From: Catenulispora pinistramenti
GTDB lineage: Bacteria; Actinomycetota; Actinomycetes; Streptomycetales; Catenulisporaceae
Direction of reading: 5' to 3'
Length of the DNA: 64,000 nt
Assembly (NCBI RefSeq): GCF_018274385.1
Contig: NZ_JAAFYZ010000014.1
Location: 1 to 64,000 of the forward strand
Part shown: in pieces, positions 15,925-25,477 of the stretch
How positions within the stretch are numbered: position 1 is the stretch's first letter
Layout: every line of letters starts with the position of its first letter
Made by a program: the position numbers and the translations under genes
The notes under the pieces: model-generated
Databases searched by the model: none
Told to the model about the DNA's origin: nothing
Seen by the model: the letters and a program-made list of their open reading frames with translations, nothing else

Positions 15925-17130
15925 TCACTTCCCCAACCGCTCGGGAACGCCGTCGAGGACGAGGGCTGCCGCGCCGCGTGCCCCGGCGCTGTCGCCGAGC
16001 AGGCTCGGGACGATCCGCAGGCGCTGGTGCAGCGAGCCCATGGTGCCCCGGTTCAGCGTGCGGCGCATCGGCTCCAGCAGCGCCTCGCCCGCCTCGACCA
16101 GGTCGCCGCCGATGACCACGAGTTCCGGATTGAGCAGCGAGACGACGGTGGACAGCGCCCGGCCGACCGCCTCCCCGGCGTCCTCGACGGCCCGCAGCGC
16201 CCCGCGGTCGCCCCGGCGCAGCAGGTCGGCCAGGTCGACGCTGCCGACCGGCTGCCCCCAACTCCGGGCCAGCAGCCCGGTGATCGCGGCCGGGCTGGCG
16301 ACGGTCTCCAGGCAGCCGCGACCGCCGCAGCGGCAGACCGCGCCGTCGCGCTCGACCACCACGTGCCCGAGCTCGCCGGCCAGCCCGAGATGGCCCAGGA
16401 GCATGCGGCCGTCGCTCATCATGCCGGCGCCGATGCCGGCGGCCAGCCGCACGTAGACCACGTCGGCGCAGTCGCGGGCCGCGCCGAAGCGCCGCTCGGC
16501 GAGCACGCCGGCGTTGGCGTCGTTGATGATCCGCGTCGGCAGTCCGGTCCGTGCGGCGAGCACGTCGGCCGGCCGGGTGCCGACCCAGCCGGGCATGATC
16601 CCCTCGGCCCGGAGCCCGCCGGTGGCCTTGTCGACGGGGCAGGCGATCCCCAGCCCCAGCCCCAGGATCTTCTCCGGCGCCACGGCCGTGTCCTGGACCG
16701 CGCTCGCGATGAGCCGCACGGCGGTGTCCAGCGCCCGCTCCGGATCGTCGTCGACGGCGATCGCCTCGGACCGGTCCCAGCGCGACGTTCCGACGACATC
16801 GGTCAAAACAGCGCGGACATGATCGTGCCCCACGTCGAGCCCGACCGCGTAGCCGGCATCAGGCTCCAGAGACACCAGCTGAGGCGGCCGGCCGGCGCGC
16901 TGACCCGCCGTCGGCGCGCCGTCGGCGCTCTCGCGCACCAGTCCGGCCGTGATCAGCTCCAGGATCACCGAGCCCACGGTGGCGCGCGCCAATCCGGTGC
17001 GGCGGACCAGTTCGGCCCGGGACAGCGCGGGGGCGTCGGTGAGGGCCTGCAGTACTCGGACCCGCCCCAGGTTGTGCAGGTTGACAGGGGTCTGGGCGGC
17101 GGCGTCTGGCTCGATGGCGGTCGGGTGCAC
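15925..17130 (-). CDS. ROK-family sugar-responsive repressor
   Basis: About 401 residues: an N-terminal winged HTH (LSRAELVRRTGLARATVGSV) and a ROK domain with sugar-kinase fold (GLDVGHDHVRAVLTD, INDANAGVLAERRF, and zinc motif CRCGGRGCLE preceded by ELGHVVVE). GTG 17130 fits a leaderless message, as TAGGGT lies 6 bases upstream. NagC/XylR-type ROK proteins repress sugar-use genes until their sugar binds. The divergent neighbour is a large secreted GH3 glycosidase, its probable target, with 143 bases of shared promoter. The ATP-binding kinase activity may or may not be kept. Confidence 0.88.
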   Translation of the reverse strand: MHPTAIEPDAAAQTPVNLHNLGRVRVLQALTDAPALSRAELVRRTGLARATVGSVILELITAGLVRESADGAPTAGQRAGRPPQLVSLEPDAGYAVGLDVGHDHVRAVLTDVVGTSRWDRSEAIAVDDDPERALDTAVRLIASAVQDTAVAPEKILGLGLGIACPVDKATGGLRAEGIMPGWVGTRPADVLAARTGLPTRIINDANAGVLAERRFGAARDCADVVYVRLAAGIGAGMMSDGRMLLGHLGLAGELGHVVVERDGAVCRCGGRGCLETVASPAAITGLLARSWGQPVGSVDLADLLRRGDRGALRAVEDAGEAVGRALSTVVSLLNPELVVIGGDLVEAGEALLEPMRRTLNRGTMGSLHQRLRIVPSLLGDSAGARGAAALVLDGVPERLGK

Positions 17131-17273
17131 GCCGCGCACCCTAGCAGCGCCACTAAAGCTCGATCTAGTCAAAACTGCTTCGTCATATGTTTCCAGTCTC
17201 TTGACTTTCGCGCATACTCGGCTGAATGTGATGGGCGGCGAGTGCTCCAGCAGGCATCCAGTTCGGAGGCGCA

Positions 17274-20200
17274 ATGGAACAGCACAGACGCACCAAACGG
17301 CCCAGACTGCGCAGGACGGCCCATGCGACGGTGGCCCTCACCGTCGGACTGGCCATCGCGGTATCCGCCGCACCGGCCTCATCGGCCGGGGCCGCGGCAG
17401 GCGGGGCCGCGGCGGCGAAGAGAACGCAGCTGCCGATCTATCTCGACACCCACTACAGCCCCGAGGCCCGTGCCGCGGATCTGGTGTCCCGGATGACGCT
17501 CCCTGAGAAGGTGGCGCAGCTGAGCACCAACAGCGGGCCGGCGATCCCGCGGCTGGGAGTGCAGCAGTACACGTATTGGAGTGAGGGCCAGCACGGCGTC
17601 AACACGCTCGGCGCCAACCAGGACAACGGCGGCAACGGCGGCGCGGTCCGGTCGACCAGCTTCCCGACGAACTTCGCCAGCACCATGTCCTGGGACCCGA
17701 GCCTGGTCTACCAGGAGACCACGGCGATCTCCGACGAGGCGCGCGGGTTCCTGGACAAGTCGCTGTTCGGCGTGAACCAGAACAATCTCGGGCCGTCGGC
17801 GAGCGATTACGGCAGCCTCACGTTCTGGGCCCCGACCGTGAACATGGACCGCGATCCCCGCTGGGGCCGGACCGACGAGGCGTTCGGCGAGGATCCGTAT
17901 CTGGTCTCGCAGATGGCCGGCGCGTTCGTCAACGGCTACGAGGGAAACACCCCGACCGGCCAGTCCGAGACCGGGTATCTCAAGGTCGCGGCCACCGCGA
18001 AGCACTACGCGCTGAACAACGTCGAGCAGGACCGTACCGGCGTCTCGTCCAACGTCAGCGACACCGACCTGCACGACTACTACACCAAGCAGTTCGCGAG
18101 CCTCATCGAGAACGCGCATGTCTCGGGCCTGATGACGTCGTACAACGCCATCAACGGCACCCCGTCCGTCGCCGACACGTACACCGCGAACCAGCTCGCG
18201 CAGCGCCAGTACGGCTTCAACGGCTACGTGACCTCCGACTGCGGCGCCATCGGCACGACCTACCAGACCTTCCCGAGCGGTCACAACTGGGCGCCGCCCG
18301 GCTGGAGCACCGACGGCAAGAGCTCCAGCGGGACGTGGACGAACACCGCGACCGGGGCCACCGTCCCGGCTCAGGCCGGCGGCCAGGCGTACGCGCTGCG
18401 CGCGGGTACCGACCTGAACTGCTCCGGCGGCGAGAACACGTACGCTGACATCACGGCCGCGATCAACGCCGGGATCCTCAGCGAGGGCGTCATCGACAAC
18501 GCGCTCGTGAAGATCTTCACGGTGCGGATGCAGACCGGCGAGTTCGACCCCGCGGGCTCGAATCCGTACACGAACATCACCAAGGCGCAGATCCAGAGCC
18601 CGGCGCACCAGGCGCTGGCGACCAAGGTCGCCGACAACTCGCTGGTGCTGCTGAAGAACCAGCCGGCCACTGCGGCATCCGCCTCGGCATCCGCCGGGGC
18701 ATCCACCGGGGCCTCCAGCTCGGCGGCCGTCGCCAAACCGCTGCTCCCGTTGTCCGCGGCGGCCACGAGCAAGATCGTGATCGTCGGCGACATGGCGAAC
18801 GCCGTGACCCTGGGCAACTACTCCAGCGATCCGACGCTCCAGGTCAGTCCGGTGCAGGGCATCACCGCCGCGGTACAGAAGGCGAATCCCGGCGCGACCG
18901 TCACCTTCGACGCCTGCGGTACCTCCACCACGGCGACCACCGCGGCCACCTGCTCGGCGCAGACCCTCGCCGATGTGGCGAGCGCCGACGCGGTCATCGT
19001 CTTCGTCGGGACCAACCAGCAGATCGCCGACGAGGGCAAGGACCGCACCTCGATCGCCATGCCGGGCAACTACGACTCGCTGATCAACCAGGTCGCGGCG
19101 GTCGGCAACCCGCGCATGGTGCTGGCGATCCAGTCCGGCGGCCCGGTGCAGATCGACAACGTGCAGAAGGACTTCCCGTCGATCGTGTTCAGCGGCTTCA
19201 ACGGCGAGAGCCAGGGCACGGCCCTGGCCGACGTGCTGTTCGGCAAGCAGAACCCGGACGGGCACCTCGACTTCACCTGGTACGCCGACGACTCGCAGCT
19301 CCCCGCGATGTCGAACTACGGACTCACCCCGGCCGAGACCGGCGGGCTGGGCCGTACCTACATGTACTTCACCGGCACCCCCACCTACCCCTTCGGCTAC
19401 GGCCTGAGCTATTCGACCTTCAGCTTCTCCGGCATCCACGCCGACCGCCGCACCGCCGACGCGAACGGCAGCCAGAGCGTCATTGTCACGGTGACGAACA
19501 CCGGCAGCACGGCGGGCAGCACCGTGGCGCAGCTCTACGCGCAGCCGAAGTTCACGGTCGCCGGCCAGACCTTCCCGCAGGAACAGCTGGTCGGCTTCCA
19601 GAAGAGCAAGGTGCTGAAGCCGGGGGAGAGCCAGCGCCTCACGGTCAGCGCGCAGATCCCCGATCTGGGCATCTGGAATCCGGACACCATGAACTCGGTG
19701 GTCTACGACGGCACCTACGGGTTCGAGGTCGGCGCCGACGCGACGGATCTGCGCGGCGGCGTCGACGTCGCGGTGACCGGCGCGCTGACGCCGCGGGTCA
19801 GCAGCGTCTCCGTGCAGCCCGACCAGGTCGACTTCCAGGTCGGCCAGACGCTCGACCTCACCGGCAAGAACCCGTGGATCGCGGACGACACCACCGGCGT
19901 CGGCTCGGTTCCGCAGGGCCGGAACATGAGCGTCACGGCCGACGGCATCATCGAGGCCGCGGACGCCGACGGCAGTTTCGCCGACCTTTCCAAGGCGCAC
20001 GTGAGCTACCGCAGCAGCGATCCGCGCGTGGCGACCGTCAACTCCAAGGGACTGGTCACGGCGGTCGGCACTGGCGCGGCGGACATCACGGTCACCGTCG
20101 ACGGGGTCAGCGGATCGACGCCGATCGTCGTCGGCCACGCGGTGTCCGTCGCGACGCCCGCGCTCGCGCAGCCCGGCCAGGCCTCGACGGTCAGTACGAC

Positions 20201-21881
20201 GTTCACTAACACGGCCGCGGCGTCGACCGGGTCCGGCGCGGTGACCGACGTCGCGATGAACCTCGATCTGCCCGCCGGCTGGACCGCGACCGCGACCAGC
20301 CCGGCGAGCTTCGCCAGTGTCGCGCCCGGTCAGAAGGTGACCACCACCTGGTCGGTGACCGTCCCGAACGGTGCCGGGGGTACGTACACGCTGAACGCCG
20401 ATGCGACCGTCGGAGGCAAGCACGACAGCACCGGCTACAGCCAACTGGCGGTGCCGTACACCTCGCTCCCGGCGGCCTTCAACAACGACGCGATCACCAA
20501 CGACAGCAACCGCGGCGGCGCCGATCTGGACGGGGCCGGCGCGAGCTATTCGGCGCAGGCACTGGCCTCGGTCGGGGTGACGCCGGGAGCACCGCTGGTG
20601 CATGACGGCCTCACCTTCACCTGGCCCGACCGACAGGTCGGCCAGTCTGACAACGTGGTCGCCGCCGGGCAGACCATCGACGTCTCCGGCTCGGGCTCCA
20701 CGCTCGGCCTGCTGGGCACCAGCACCTGGGGACCCAGCACCGGCAGCGGCACGATCACCTACACCGACGGCAGCACCCAGCCCTACACGATCGGCTTCGG
20801 CGACTGGGCCAACGGCACCCCGCCGACCGGTGCCGACGTGGCGATCCGCGCGCCCTACGGCAACCAGCCGGGGAACCAGACCGGCTGGGCGGCGACCGTC
20901 GACTACTACCCGATCACGATCGACCCGGCCAAGACCGTGCAGTCGATCACGCTGCCCACCGGCAGCGCGCAACCGCACGGCGGGATCCCGGCGCTGCACA
21001 TCTTCGCCATGTCCATCAAGTCCGACCAGCTGTCCGTCGCCGCCCCGCCGGCTCTGGAACCGGGCTCCTCGGGCACGGTGACCACGACGCTGGCGAACCC
21101 GTCGTCGGCGGCGCTGACCAACGTGGCGCTCGCGTTGACGCTCCCCGGCGGCTGGACCGCGACGAACAGCACGCCGAACACGTTCGCCTCGGTGCCGGCC
21201 GGCGCGACGGTCTCGACGACCTGGTCGGTGTCGGTACCGGCGGCCCAACAGCCGGGATCGCAGGTGATCGGGGTGACGGAGAGCGTCGGCGGCAGCCAGG
21301 CCGGCATCTCCGGCACCCCGACCACGGTGGCCTATCCGTCGCTGACCGCCGGGTTCAACAACGTGTCCATCACGGACGACGCGAACCACGGGCCCGGCAA
21401 TCTCGACGGCGGCGGCAACAGCTTCTCCGCGCAGGCACTGGCCGCGGCCGGACTGAACCCGGCAGGCCAGTTCACCTTCAACGGGCTCGTGTTCACCTGG
21501 CCCGGCGCCGCCGCGGGCACCGCCGACAACATCGAGGCCGACGGCCGCTCGTTCAGCGTCACCGGCAGCGGCACCACGCTCGGCTTCCTCGGCGCCGCCG
21601 CCAACGGCCAGTCGTCCGGTACCGCGACGATCACCTACACCGACGGCACCACACAGCAGTTCACGCTCGGGTTCGGCGACTGGGCGTCCACGTCGCCGTT
21701 CCCGGGTTCACAGGTCGCGGTGACTTCGGCATATGGCAACACCTCCAGCGGCAAGTCGCCGTGGAAGGCCTCGGTTTTCTACGACGGTGTGACGCTTCAA
21801 GCCGGGAAGACCGTGCAGTCGGTGACGCTGCCGGCCGGCACGTCGTCGCCGCTGCATGTGTTCGCGGCGGCCATCGGCTGA
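17274..21881 (+). CDS. Secreted multidomain GH3 glycosidase, 1535 residues
   Basis: An exported glycoside hydrolase family 3 enzyme (beta-glucosidase or beta-xylosidase type). GGAGG lies 6 bases before ATG. Order: signal peptide 1-40; GH3 N-terminal barrel about 60-400 with KHYALNN and the nucleophile Asp322 in YVTSDCGAIG; GH3 C-terminal sandwich about 455-690 (FNGESQGTALADVLFG); fibronectin-like domain about 710-790; BIG2-like domain about 844-957; then a duplicated pair of NEW3-like domain plus an unnamed beta module (958-1248 and 1250-1535). The paired modules share motifs such as SYSAQAL, FTWP, TITYTDG and FGFGDW-like GFGDW. Most GH3 enzymes have 600-900 residues, so the tail is unusually long and probably binds polysaccharide. 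Likely repressed by the divergent ROK protein. Confidence 0.92.
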   Translation: MEQHRRTKRPRLRRTAHATVALTVGLAIAVSAAPASSAGAAAGGAAAAKRTQLPIYLDTHYSPEARAADLVSRMTLPEKVAQLSTNSGPAIPRLGVQQYTYWSEGQHGVNTLGANQDNGGNGGAVRSTSFPTNFASTMSWDPSLVYQETTAISDEARGFLDKSLFGVNQNNLGPSASDYGSLTFWAPTVNMDRDPRWGRTDEAFGEDPYLVSQMAGAFVNGYEGNTPTGQSETGYLKVAATAKHYALNNVEQDRTGVSSNVSDTDLHDYYTKQFASLIENAHVSGLMTSYNAINGTPSVADTYTANQLAQRQYGFNGYVTSDCGAIGTTYQTFPSGHNWAPPGWSTDGKSSSGTWTNTATGATVPAQAGGQAYALRAGTDLNCSGGENTYADITAAINAGILSEGVIDNALVKIFTVRMQTGEFDPAGSNPYTNITKAQIQSPAHQALATKVADNSLVLLKNQPATAASASASAGASTGASSSAAVAKPLLPLSAAATSKIVIVGDMANAVTLGNYSSDPTLQVSPVQGITAAVQKANPGATVTFDACGTSTTATTAATCSAQTLADVASADAVIVFVGTNQQIADEGKDRTSIAMPGNYDSLINQVAAVGNPRMVLAIQSGGPVQIDNVQKDFPSIVFSGFNGESQGTALADVLFGKQNPDGHLDFTWYADDSQLPAMSNYGLTPAETGGLGRTYMYFTGTPTYPFGYGLSYSTFSFSGIHADRRTADANGSQSVIVTVTNTGSTAGSTVAQLYAQPKFTVAGQTFPQEQLVGFQKSKVLKPGESQRLTVSAQIPDLGIWNPDTMNSVVYDGTYGFEVGADATDLRGGVDVAVTGALTPRVSSVSVQPDQVDFQVGQTLDLTGKNPWIADDTTGVGSVPQGRNMSVTADGIIEAADADGSFADLSKAHVSYRSSDPRVATVNSKGLVTAVGTGAADITVTVDGVSGSTPIVVGHAVSVATPALAQPGQASTVSTTFTNTAAASTGSGAVTDVAMNLDLPAGWTATATSPASFASVAPGQKVTTTWSVTVPNGAGGTYTLNADATVGGKHDSTGYSQLAVPYTSLPAAFNNDAITNDSNRGGADLDGAGASYSAQALASVGVTPGAPLVHDGLTFTWPDRQVGQSDNVVAAGQTIDVSGSGSTLGLLGTSTWGPSTGSGTITYTDGSTQPYTIGFGDWANGTPPTGADVAIRAPYGNQPGNQTGWAATVDYYPITIDPAKTVQSITLPTGSAQPHGGIPALHIFAMSIKSDQLSVAAPPALEPGSSGTVTTTLANPSSAALTNVALALTLPGGWTATNSTPNTFASVPAGATVSTTWSVSVPAAQQPGSQVIGVTESVGGSQAGISGTPTTVAYPSLTAGFNNVSITDDANHGPGNLDGGGNSFSAQALAAAGLNPAGQFTFNGLVFTWPGAAAGTADNIEADGRSFSVTGSGTTLGFLGAAANGQSSGTATITYTDGTTQQFTLGFGDWASTSPFPGSQVAVTSAYGNTSSGKSPWKASVFYDGVTLQAGKTVQSVTLPAGTSSPLHVFAAAIG

Positions 21882-21903
21882 TCATGGTCGGCTGAGTTCC
21901 GCG

Positions 21904-21936
21904 GTGCCCCAGATCGGTCTTGCCGATCTGGGGCAC
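21904..21936. terminator. Hairpin between GH3 and dioxygenase genes
   Basis: Perfect 14-bp arms 21904-21917 and 21923-21936 (GTGCCCCAGATCGG) with loop TCTTG, between two convergent genes. It resembles the CCCCAGGTCAG hairpin family but with a different stem centre. Confidence 0.75.
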
Positions 21937-21966
21937 TACTCGTATTCCGGTTCTGCGGCCCGGGGT

Positions 21967-23034
21967 TCAGCCCGCGCTCTCTGCGCGTGTCAGTACTTTG
22001 TGATTGCTGGCGACGCCGTCGAGATCTATGTAGCAGCCCTGGAGGTGGCGTCGGCCGTCGGCGGTGAATCCGGTGCGCGCGTGCAGGACGCGGGTGTTGT
22101 CGAAGATGACGCAGTCGCCGGGGCCGAGCCGGAACTGGACCGCTGCTGTGGCGTCGTAGAGCAGGTCGGCGAAGGCACGGTATGCGGCGTAGAAGGCTTC
22201 GATGTCATCTGGCTCCAGGCTGACCGGCTGCATGGAGCGGTTGTTGAAACGGACCTCGCGGACGCGGCCTTTCGCGTCCAGGCCGATCAGCGGCTGGGTC
22301 GAGCTCAGGTCGGTGTTCGCATCGCGGTAGCGGAACGTCACCGGTGTCGTGGTGAGCGAGCGGAACGCCGCCGGGTCGGCAGCGCGCAGCCGTCCGGCCG
22401 CCTCGAACCCGTCGACCAACGCCGAGTCGCCGCCCTCGGCCGCGTTGACCAGGCAGTGCAGGAGCTGGACGGTGGGCACCGGGTCCCGGTAGGGGTTGTC
22501 GGTGTGCGGGGTGATCGGCAGGTTGGTGAACGCCAGGTTGGTCGCCGCGGGTTCGGTGCGGACTTCGAAGACCTCGCCGTAGTTGGTGGTGCGGACGTAA
22601 CCGAATTCCGAGGCGACGCGCAGGACCGTGCGGTCTTGGACGGGCACGCCGTGGAGCAGCGCGTAGCCCTGGCGGAGTACCGCGTCGAGGCAGGCGGTCC
22701 GGATGTCGTCGGTGGTGAGGAAGCCGTCCCACGCGAAGCGCGGAATCGGGTGGGACGCGCCGTGCCACAGCGTCTTCGCGTCCTCGGTCCTCGGGTTCGG
22801 TGTGGTGGCCGGCGCGGACGGGTGGTTCGCGACCAGCCATTCGCGGGGGAAGGTCGCGACGTGGCCGTCCGGGGCGAATGTGAAGGTGACGTGGTCCGGC
22901 GTCTCGTCGACGCCGCTCGCCTCCGGGGCGATCGGCAGGTCGGTGATGCCGAACAGCTTCTGACCACTGACCGGGTCCACGCACTCCGGGCAGTGGCAGT
23001 TGTCGCGGAGCCAGATGGCCGGGATCTGCGTCAT
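21967..23034 (-). CDS. Gamma-butyrobetaine dioxygenase-like Fe(II)/2OG enzyme
   Basis: 355 residues. The N-terminal domain (about 1-90) carries the zinc-binding cysteines of the gamma-butyrobetaine/trimethyllysine hydroxylase family (Cys13, Cys15, Cys18 in DNCHCPECVDP). Residues about 100-350 form the TauD-like double-stranded helix with iron ligands His177 and Asp179 (ITPHTDNPY) and His318 (RVLHARTGF), and a later Arg for 2-oxoglutarate. AGGAG lies upstream of ATG 23034. It follows the GntR gene by 20 bases, forming a two-gene operon. The substrate is probably a betaine or trimethylated amine; true carnitine synthesis is not certain. Confidence 0.9.
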   Translation of the reverse strand: MTQIPAIWLRDNCHCPECVDPVSGQKLFGITDLPIAPEASGVDETPDHVTFTFAPDGHVATFPREWLVANHPSAPATTPNPRTEDAKTLWHGASHPIPRFAWDGFLTTDDIRTACLDAVLRQGYALLHGVPVQDRTVLRVASEFGYVRTTNYGEVFEVRTEPAATNLAFTNLPITPHTDNPYRDPVPTVQLLHCLVNAAEGGDSALVDGFEAAGRLRAADPAAFRSLTTTPVTFRYRDANTDLSSTQPLIGLDAKGRVREVRFNNRSMQPVSLEPDDIEAFYAAYRAFADLLYDATAAVQFRLGPGDCVIFDNTRVLHARTGFTADGRRHLQGCYIDLDGVASNHKVLTRAESAG

Positions 23035-23054
23035 GATTCCGTCTCCTGTTTTCG

Positions 23055-23801
23055 TTACCGGTCGCGGATGGAGCGCGCCAGCGGTGCGGACGCGACGGAG
23101 TTGCGCACGATGAACGTCATCGCGTCGCCGAGATAGCGGTCGTCGGACCATTCGAGCGGGCTGCCGGACGGGTCGGTGGCGCGCCGGCGCTCGCGCAGGA
23201 GCGCGGTGCCGGCGGCCGTCTCCAGAAGCGCGGCGTCGGCGGGGTCGGCGTTGATCGCGTCGATGGCGTGCTCGGCGTGCTCGAGGAAGATCCCGAACAG
23301 TTCCAGCGCGTCGCAGATGGACTCCCGGTCCAGATCGACGGTGGCGAGCAGGGTCCCGACCCGTTCCACGTAAGCGGTTCGCTCGATCATCACCGGACGC
23401 CCGGACAGCAGCCGGACGCGGGTCAGCCGGAAGACCGGATCGCCGACCGCCAGGCCAAGCTTCTCGGCCTCCTGGTCGTCCGCCATGGCGCGCTCCAGGC
23501 TGATGGTGCGTCCGGAGGGGACCTCGCCGATCAGCCGGGCCCACCGCGAGAAGGACCTCAGCTCGCCGAAGTTCTGCTCGCGCGGCCGGGCCAGGACGGT
23601 GCGCCGCGCGCCTTGGTGCGAGGCGATGACGCCTTCTTCGGTGAGCAGGGCGAACGCGCGGCGGACGGTGCTGCGGGAGACGCTGTACGCCTCGGCGATC
23701 TCGTGTTCCGACGGGAGCTTGGCGCCGAGCGGATGGACCCCGTCGAGGACCGCTTCCCGTAGTCGCTCCGCCAGCTGGCGGTACCCGAGGACCGTCGACA
23801 T
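23055..23801 (-). CDS. GntR-family regulator, HutC/UTRA type
   Basis: 248 residues: an N-terminal GntR winged HTH (LPSEHEIAEAYSVSRSTVRR) and a C-terminal UTRA effector domain (FRLTRVRLLSGRPVMIERTAY). GGAGG lies 8 bases before ATG. It is the first gene of an operon with the dioxygenase and is preceded by two tandem 20-bp repeats likely to be its own operator. The effector may be the dioxygenase substrate or product; this is inference. Confidence 0.9.
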   Translation of the reverse strand: MSTVLGYRQLAERLREAVLDGVHPLGAKLPSEHEIAEAYSVSRSTVRRAFALLTEEGVIASHQGARRTVLARPREQNFGELRSFSRWARLIGEVPSGRTISLERAMADDQEAEKLGLAVGDPVFRLTRVRLLSGRPVMIERTAYVERVGTLLATVDLDRESICDALELFGIFLEHAEHAIDAINADPADAALLETAAGTALLRERRRATDPSGSPLEWSDDRYLGDAMTFIVRNSVASAPLARSIRDR

Positions 23802-23852
23802 CCGTTGCCTCCGCCTACTTCGCCTACTTCACGCCTACTTGGCTCCGCCAAC

Positions 23853-23892
23853 TTGTGGGACCAAGATAGCAGTTGTGGGACTAAGTTGGCAG
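23853..23892. promoter_or_regulatory. Tandem 20-bp operator repeat upstream of gntR
   Basis: Two adjacent 20-bp units, 23853-23872 and 23873-23892, share 17 of 20 positions; each starts TTGTGGGAC and ends GCAG. They lie 52-91 bases upstream of the gntR start. Three copies of GCCTACTT at about 23814-23840 lie between them and the gene. Confidence 0.65.
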
Positions 23893-23965
23893 CGGATGCC
23901 CCACCGATGATCTTCGTTCGCGATACAACCCCGTCTGCCGGTCCCCCGGTTAAAGAGGGGTGAGA

Positions 23966-25477
23966 GTGATCGGGAGGGGAACGTCCTTTGCCTCGGTTGG
24001 GCTGGGAGTCGCTTCAGCTGTGGCGATGGCTGTACGGCTGCTGATACCAGTCCCAGTGGGCATGGCCGATAACAACGACGGGTCCCGGCTGCTGTGCCTG
24101 GTCGGTGCGGACGCGCGGGTCGTTCACGGCGCGCAGGTGCCCTTCTGGCGTTACGTCGTGGAGAACTATCCCGCTGTGGGGCCGCGTCACCGATGCGAGT
24201 CGTATCCGTCCACGATGCTTCTTCCCGCCTGGCTCGCGGCGGCGGTCCACCGGTACGTGCTCAGGCTTCCCGGCGTCATCGACCTGCGGGAACTGGTCAT
24301 CGAGTACTGCGTCATCGTCGGGTTCGTGATGTGGGCTGCTTCGCGGCTGGTACGAGGTTTGTCCGTGGCGCCGCGCGTTGTCGTCCTCGGTTCGTTGTTC
24401 TTGGTCCTGGCCGAGGCCACCTTCGCCGACTATGCGAACTCGCCCTACACGGAGACTGCCGCGATCTGGGGTCTTGCGGTGTTCGCGGTGGCAGGCGTCG
24501 CGGCCATGACCGAACATCGGAGACGACGCGCCGCGTATGTCGTCGCGTGGTCGGGGGCACTGTTCGCCGTCGGTGCGAAAGTCGAGTCCCTGACACTGGT
24601 GGTGCCGTTGGGAGCCTTCTTCGTCGGCTGTCGAGGAGGGTGGCGCCGTCTTGGCGGACGTTCTTTGGACCGCTCTATCCCCGTGCTCGCCGTCGTCTCG
24701 CTGATCGGCGTGGCCATGTGGCAGGGCGGTGTCTTCGGGGGCGGCCCCAGGGACCAGCAGACGAACGTGCGGAACGAACTCACCATGACGCTCATGCCGT
24801 TGTCGGACGACCCGGGCGCCGTGGCCGCGGGGCTCGGGCTGCCGCGTTCCCTCGGCGGCTACAGCGGCACCAGCATCTGGTCCGCGCATCCGATCCAGCA
24901 GGATCCCGCGTTCGACTCCTCGCGCGTCACCATCCCGCGCCTCGGCGGCTATCTCGCCACCCACCCCCGACTCGCGGCCCGGGTCCTGGCAAGCGGATCA
25001 GGGCCCTTCTCGCGGATGTTCCGCACCGGCTACTACATCGGCAACTACAGCAAGGCCGACAGCCGGGGGCAGGCCCAGCGGGAGGAGCACCGGGTCGCGG
25101 TCGTCTCCTGGCTGGCGAACCGCTTCGCCTGGGTCGGCTTCGGCGGCATCGTGGCGTACTGGATCGCCTGTTTCGCCGGGGCGATCACCCTTCGCCGCCG
25201 CGGCGCGAAGGGCTCGCTCCGGCACGCGTTCGCCACGGTCGCCCTCGTGCTCGCGGCCGGCTCGGTGTTCCAGTACCTGACCGCCGTCTTCGGGGAGGGC
25301 AACGAAGTCACGAAGCACTTGGCGATAAGCCTGTTCTGCGCCACGCTCGCACCCCTGTGGATATTCGCGGCCCGATTCGCGCGCAGCGTTTCGTCCCTCC
25401 GCGATCTCATCGACGATGAAGCGCCCCCGACAAGCGGTCAGCTCGCACCCTGCGCGCTCTTCAACCGCCCGGCCTGA
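23966..25477 (+). CDS. Polytopic membrane protein, GT-C glycosyltransferase-like
   Basis: About 503 residues with some ten hydrophobic helices and a large loop after the middle. The segment just after helix 1 (MADNNDGSRLLCLVGADARV) carries an acidic Asp in the first extracytoplasmic loop, as in GT-C-fold lipid-linked sugar transferases, and LAEATFADYANSPYTETAA has the second acidic/aromatic cluster. That similarity is by pattern, not by a recognised family signature. GTG 23966 sits 6 bases after AGAGGGG; GTG 23960 is the alternative. The 3' end overlaps the convergent lipoprotein gene by 40 bases. Confidence 0.7.
   Translation: MIGRGTSFASVGLGVASAVAMAVRLLIPVPVGMADNNDGSRLLCLVGADARVVHGAQVPFWRYVVENYPAVGPRHRCESYPSTMLLPAWLAAAVHRYVLRLPGVIDLRELVIEYCVIVGFVMWAASRLVRGLSVAPRVVVLGSLFLVLAEATFADYANSPYTETAAIWGLAVFAVAGVAAMTEHRRRRAAYVVAWSGALFAVGAKVESLTLVVPLGAFFVGCRGGWRRLGGRSLDRSIPVLAVVSLIGVAMWQGGVFGGGPRDQQTNVRNELTMTLMPLSDDPGAVAAGLGLPRSLGGYSGTSIWSAHPIQQDPAFDSSRVTIPRLGGYLATHPRLAARVLASGSGPFSRMFRTGYYIGNYSKADSRGQAQREEHRVAVVSWLANRFAWVGFGGIVAYWIACFAGAITLRRRGAKGSLRHAFATVALVLAAGSVFQYLTAVFGEGNEVTKHLAISLFCATLAPLWIFAARFARSVSSLRDLIDDEAPPTSGQLAPCALFNRPA

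Noticed and set aside
17379-21389. 1336-codon minus-strand frame opposite the GH3 gene
   Set aside because: Arg/Val/Gly-rich antisense shadow of a strongly coding gene with signal peptide, domains and active site on the plus strand.
23960-25477. O-antigen polymerase or specific sugar transferase assignment
   Set aside because: The membrane topology and acidic loop fit GT-C proteins in general, but no family-specific motif was recognised.
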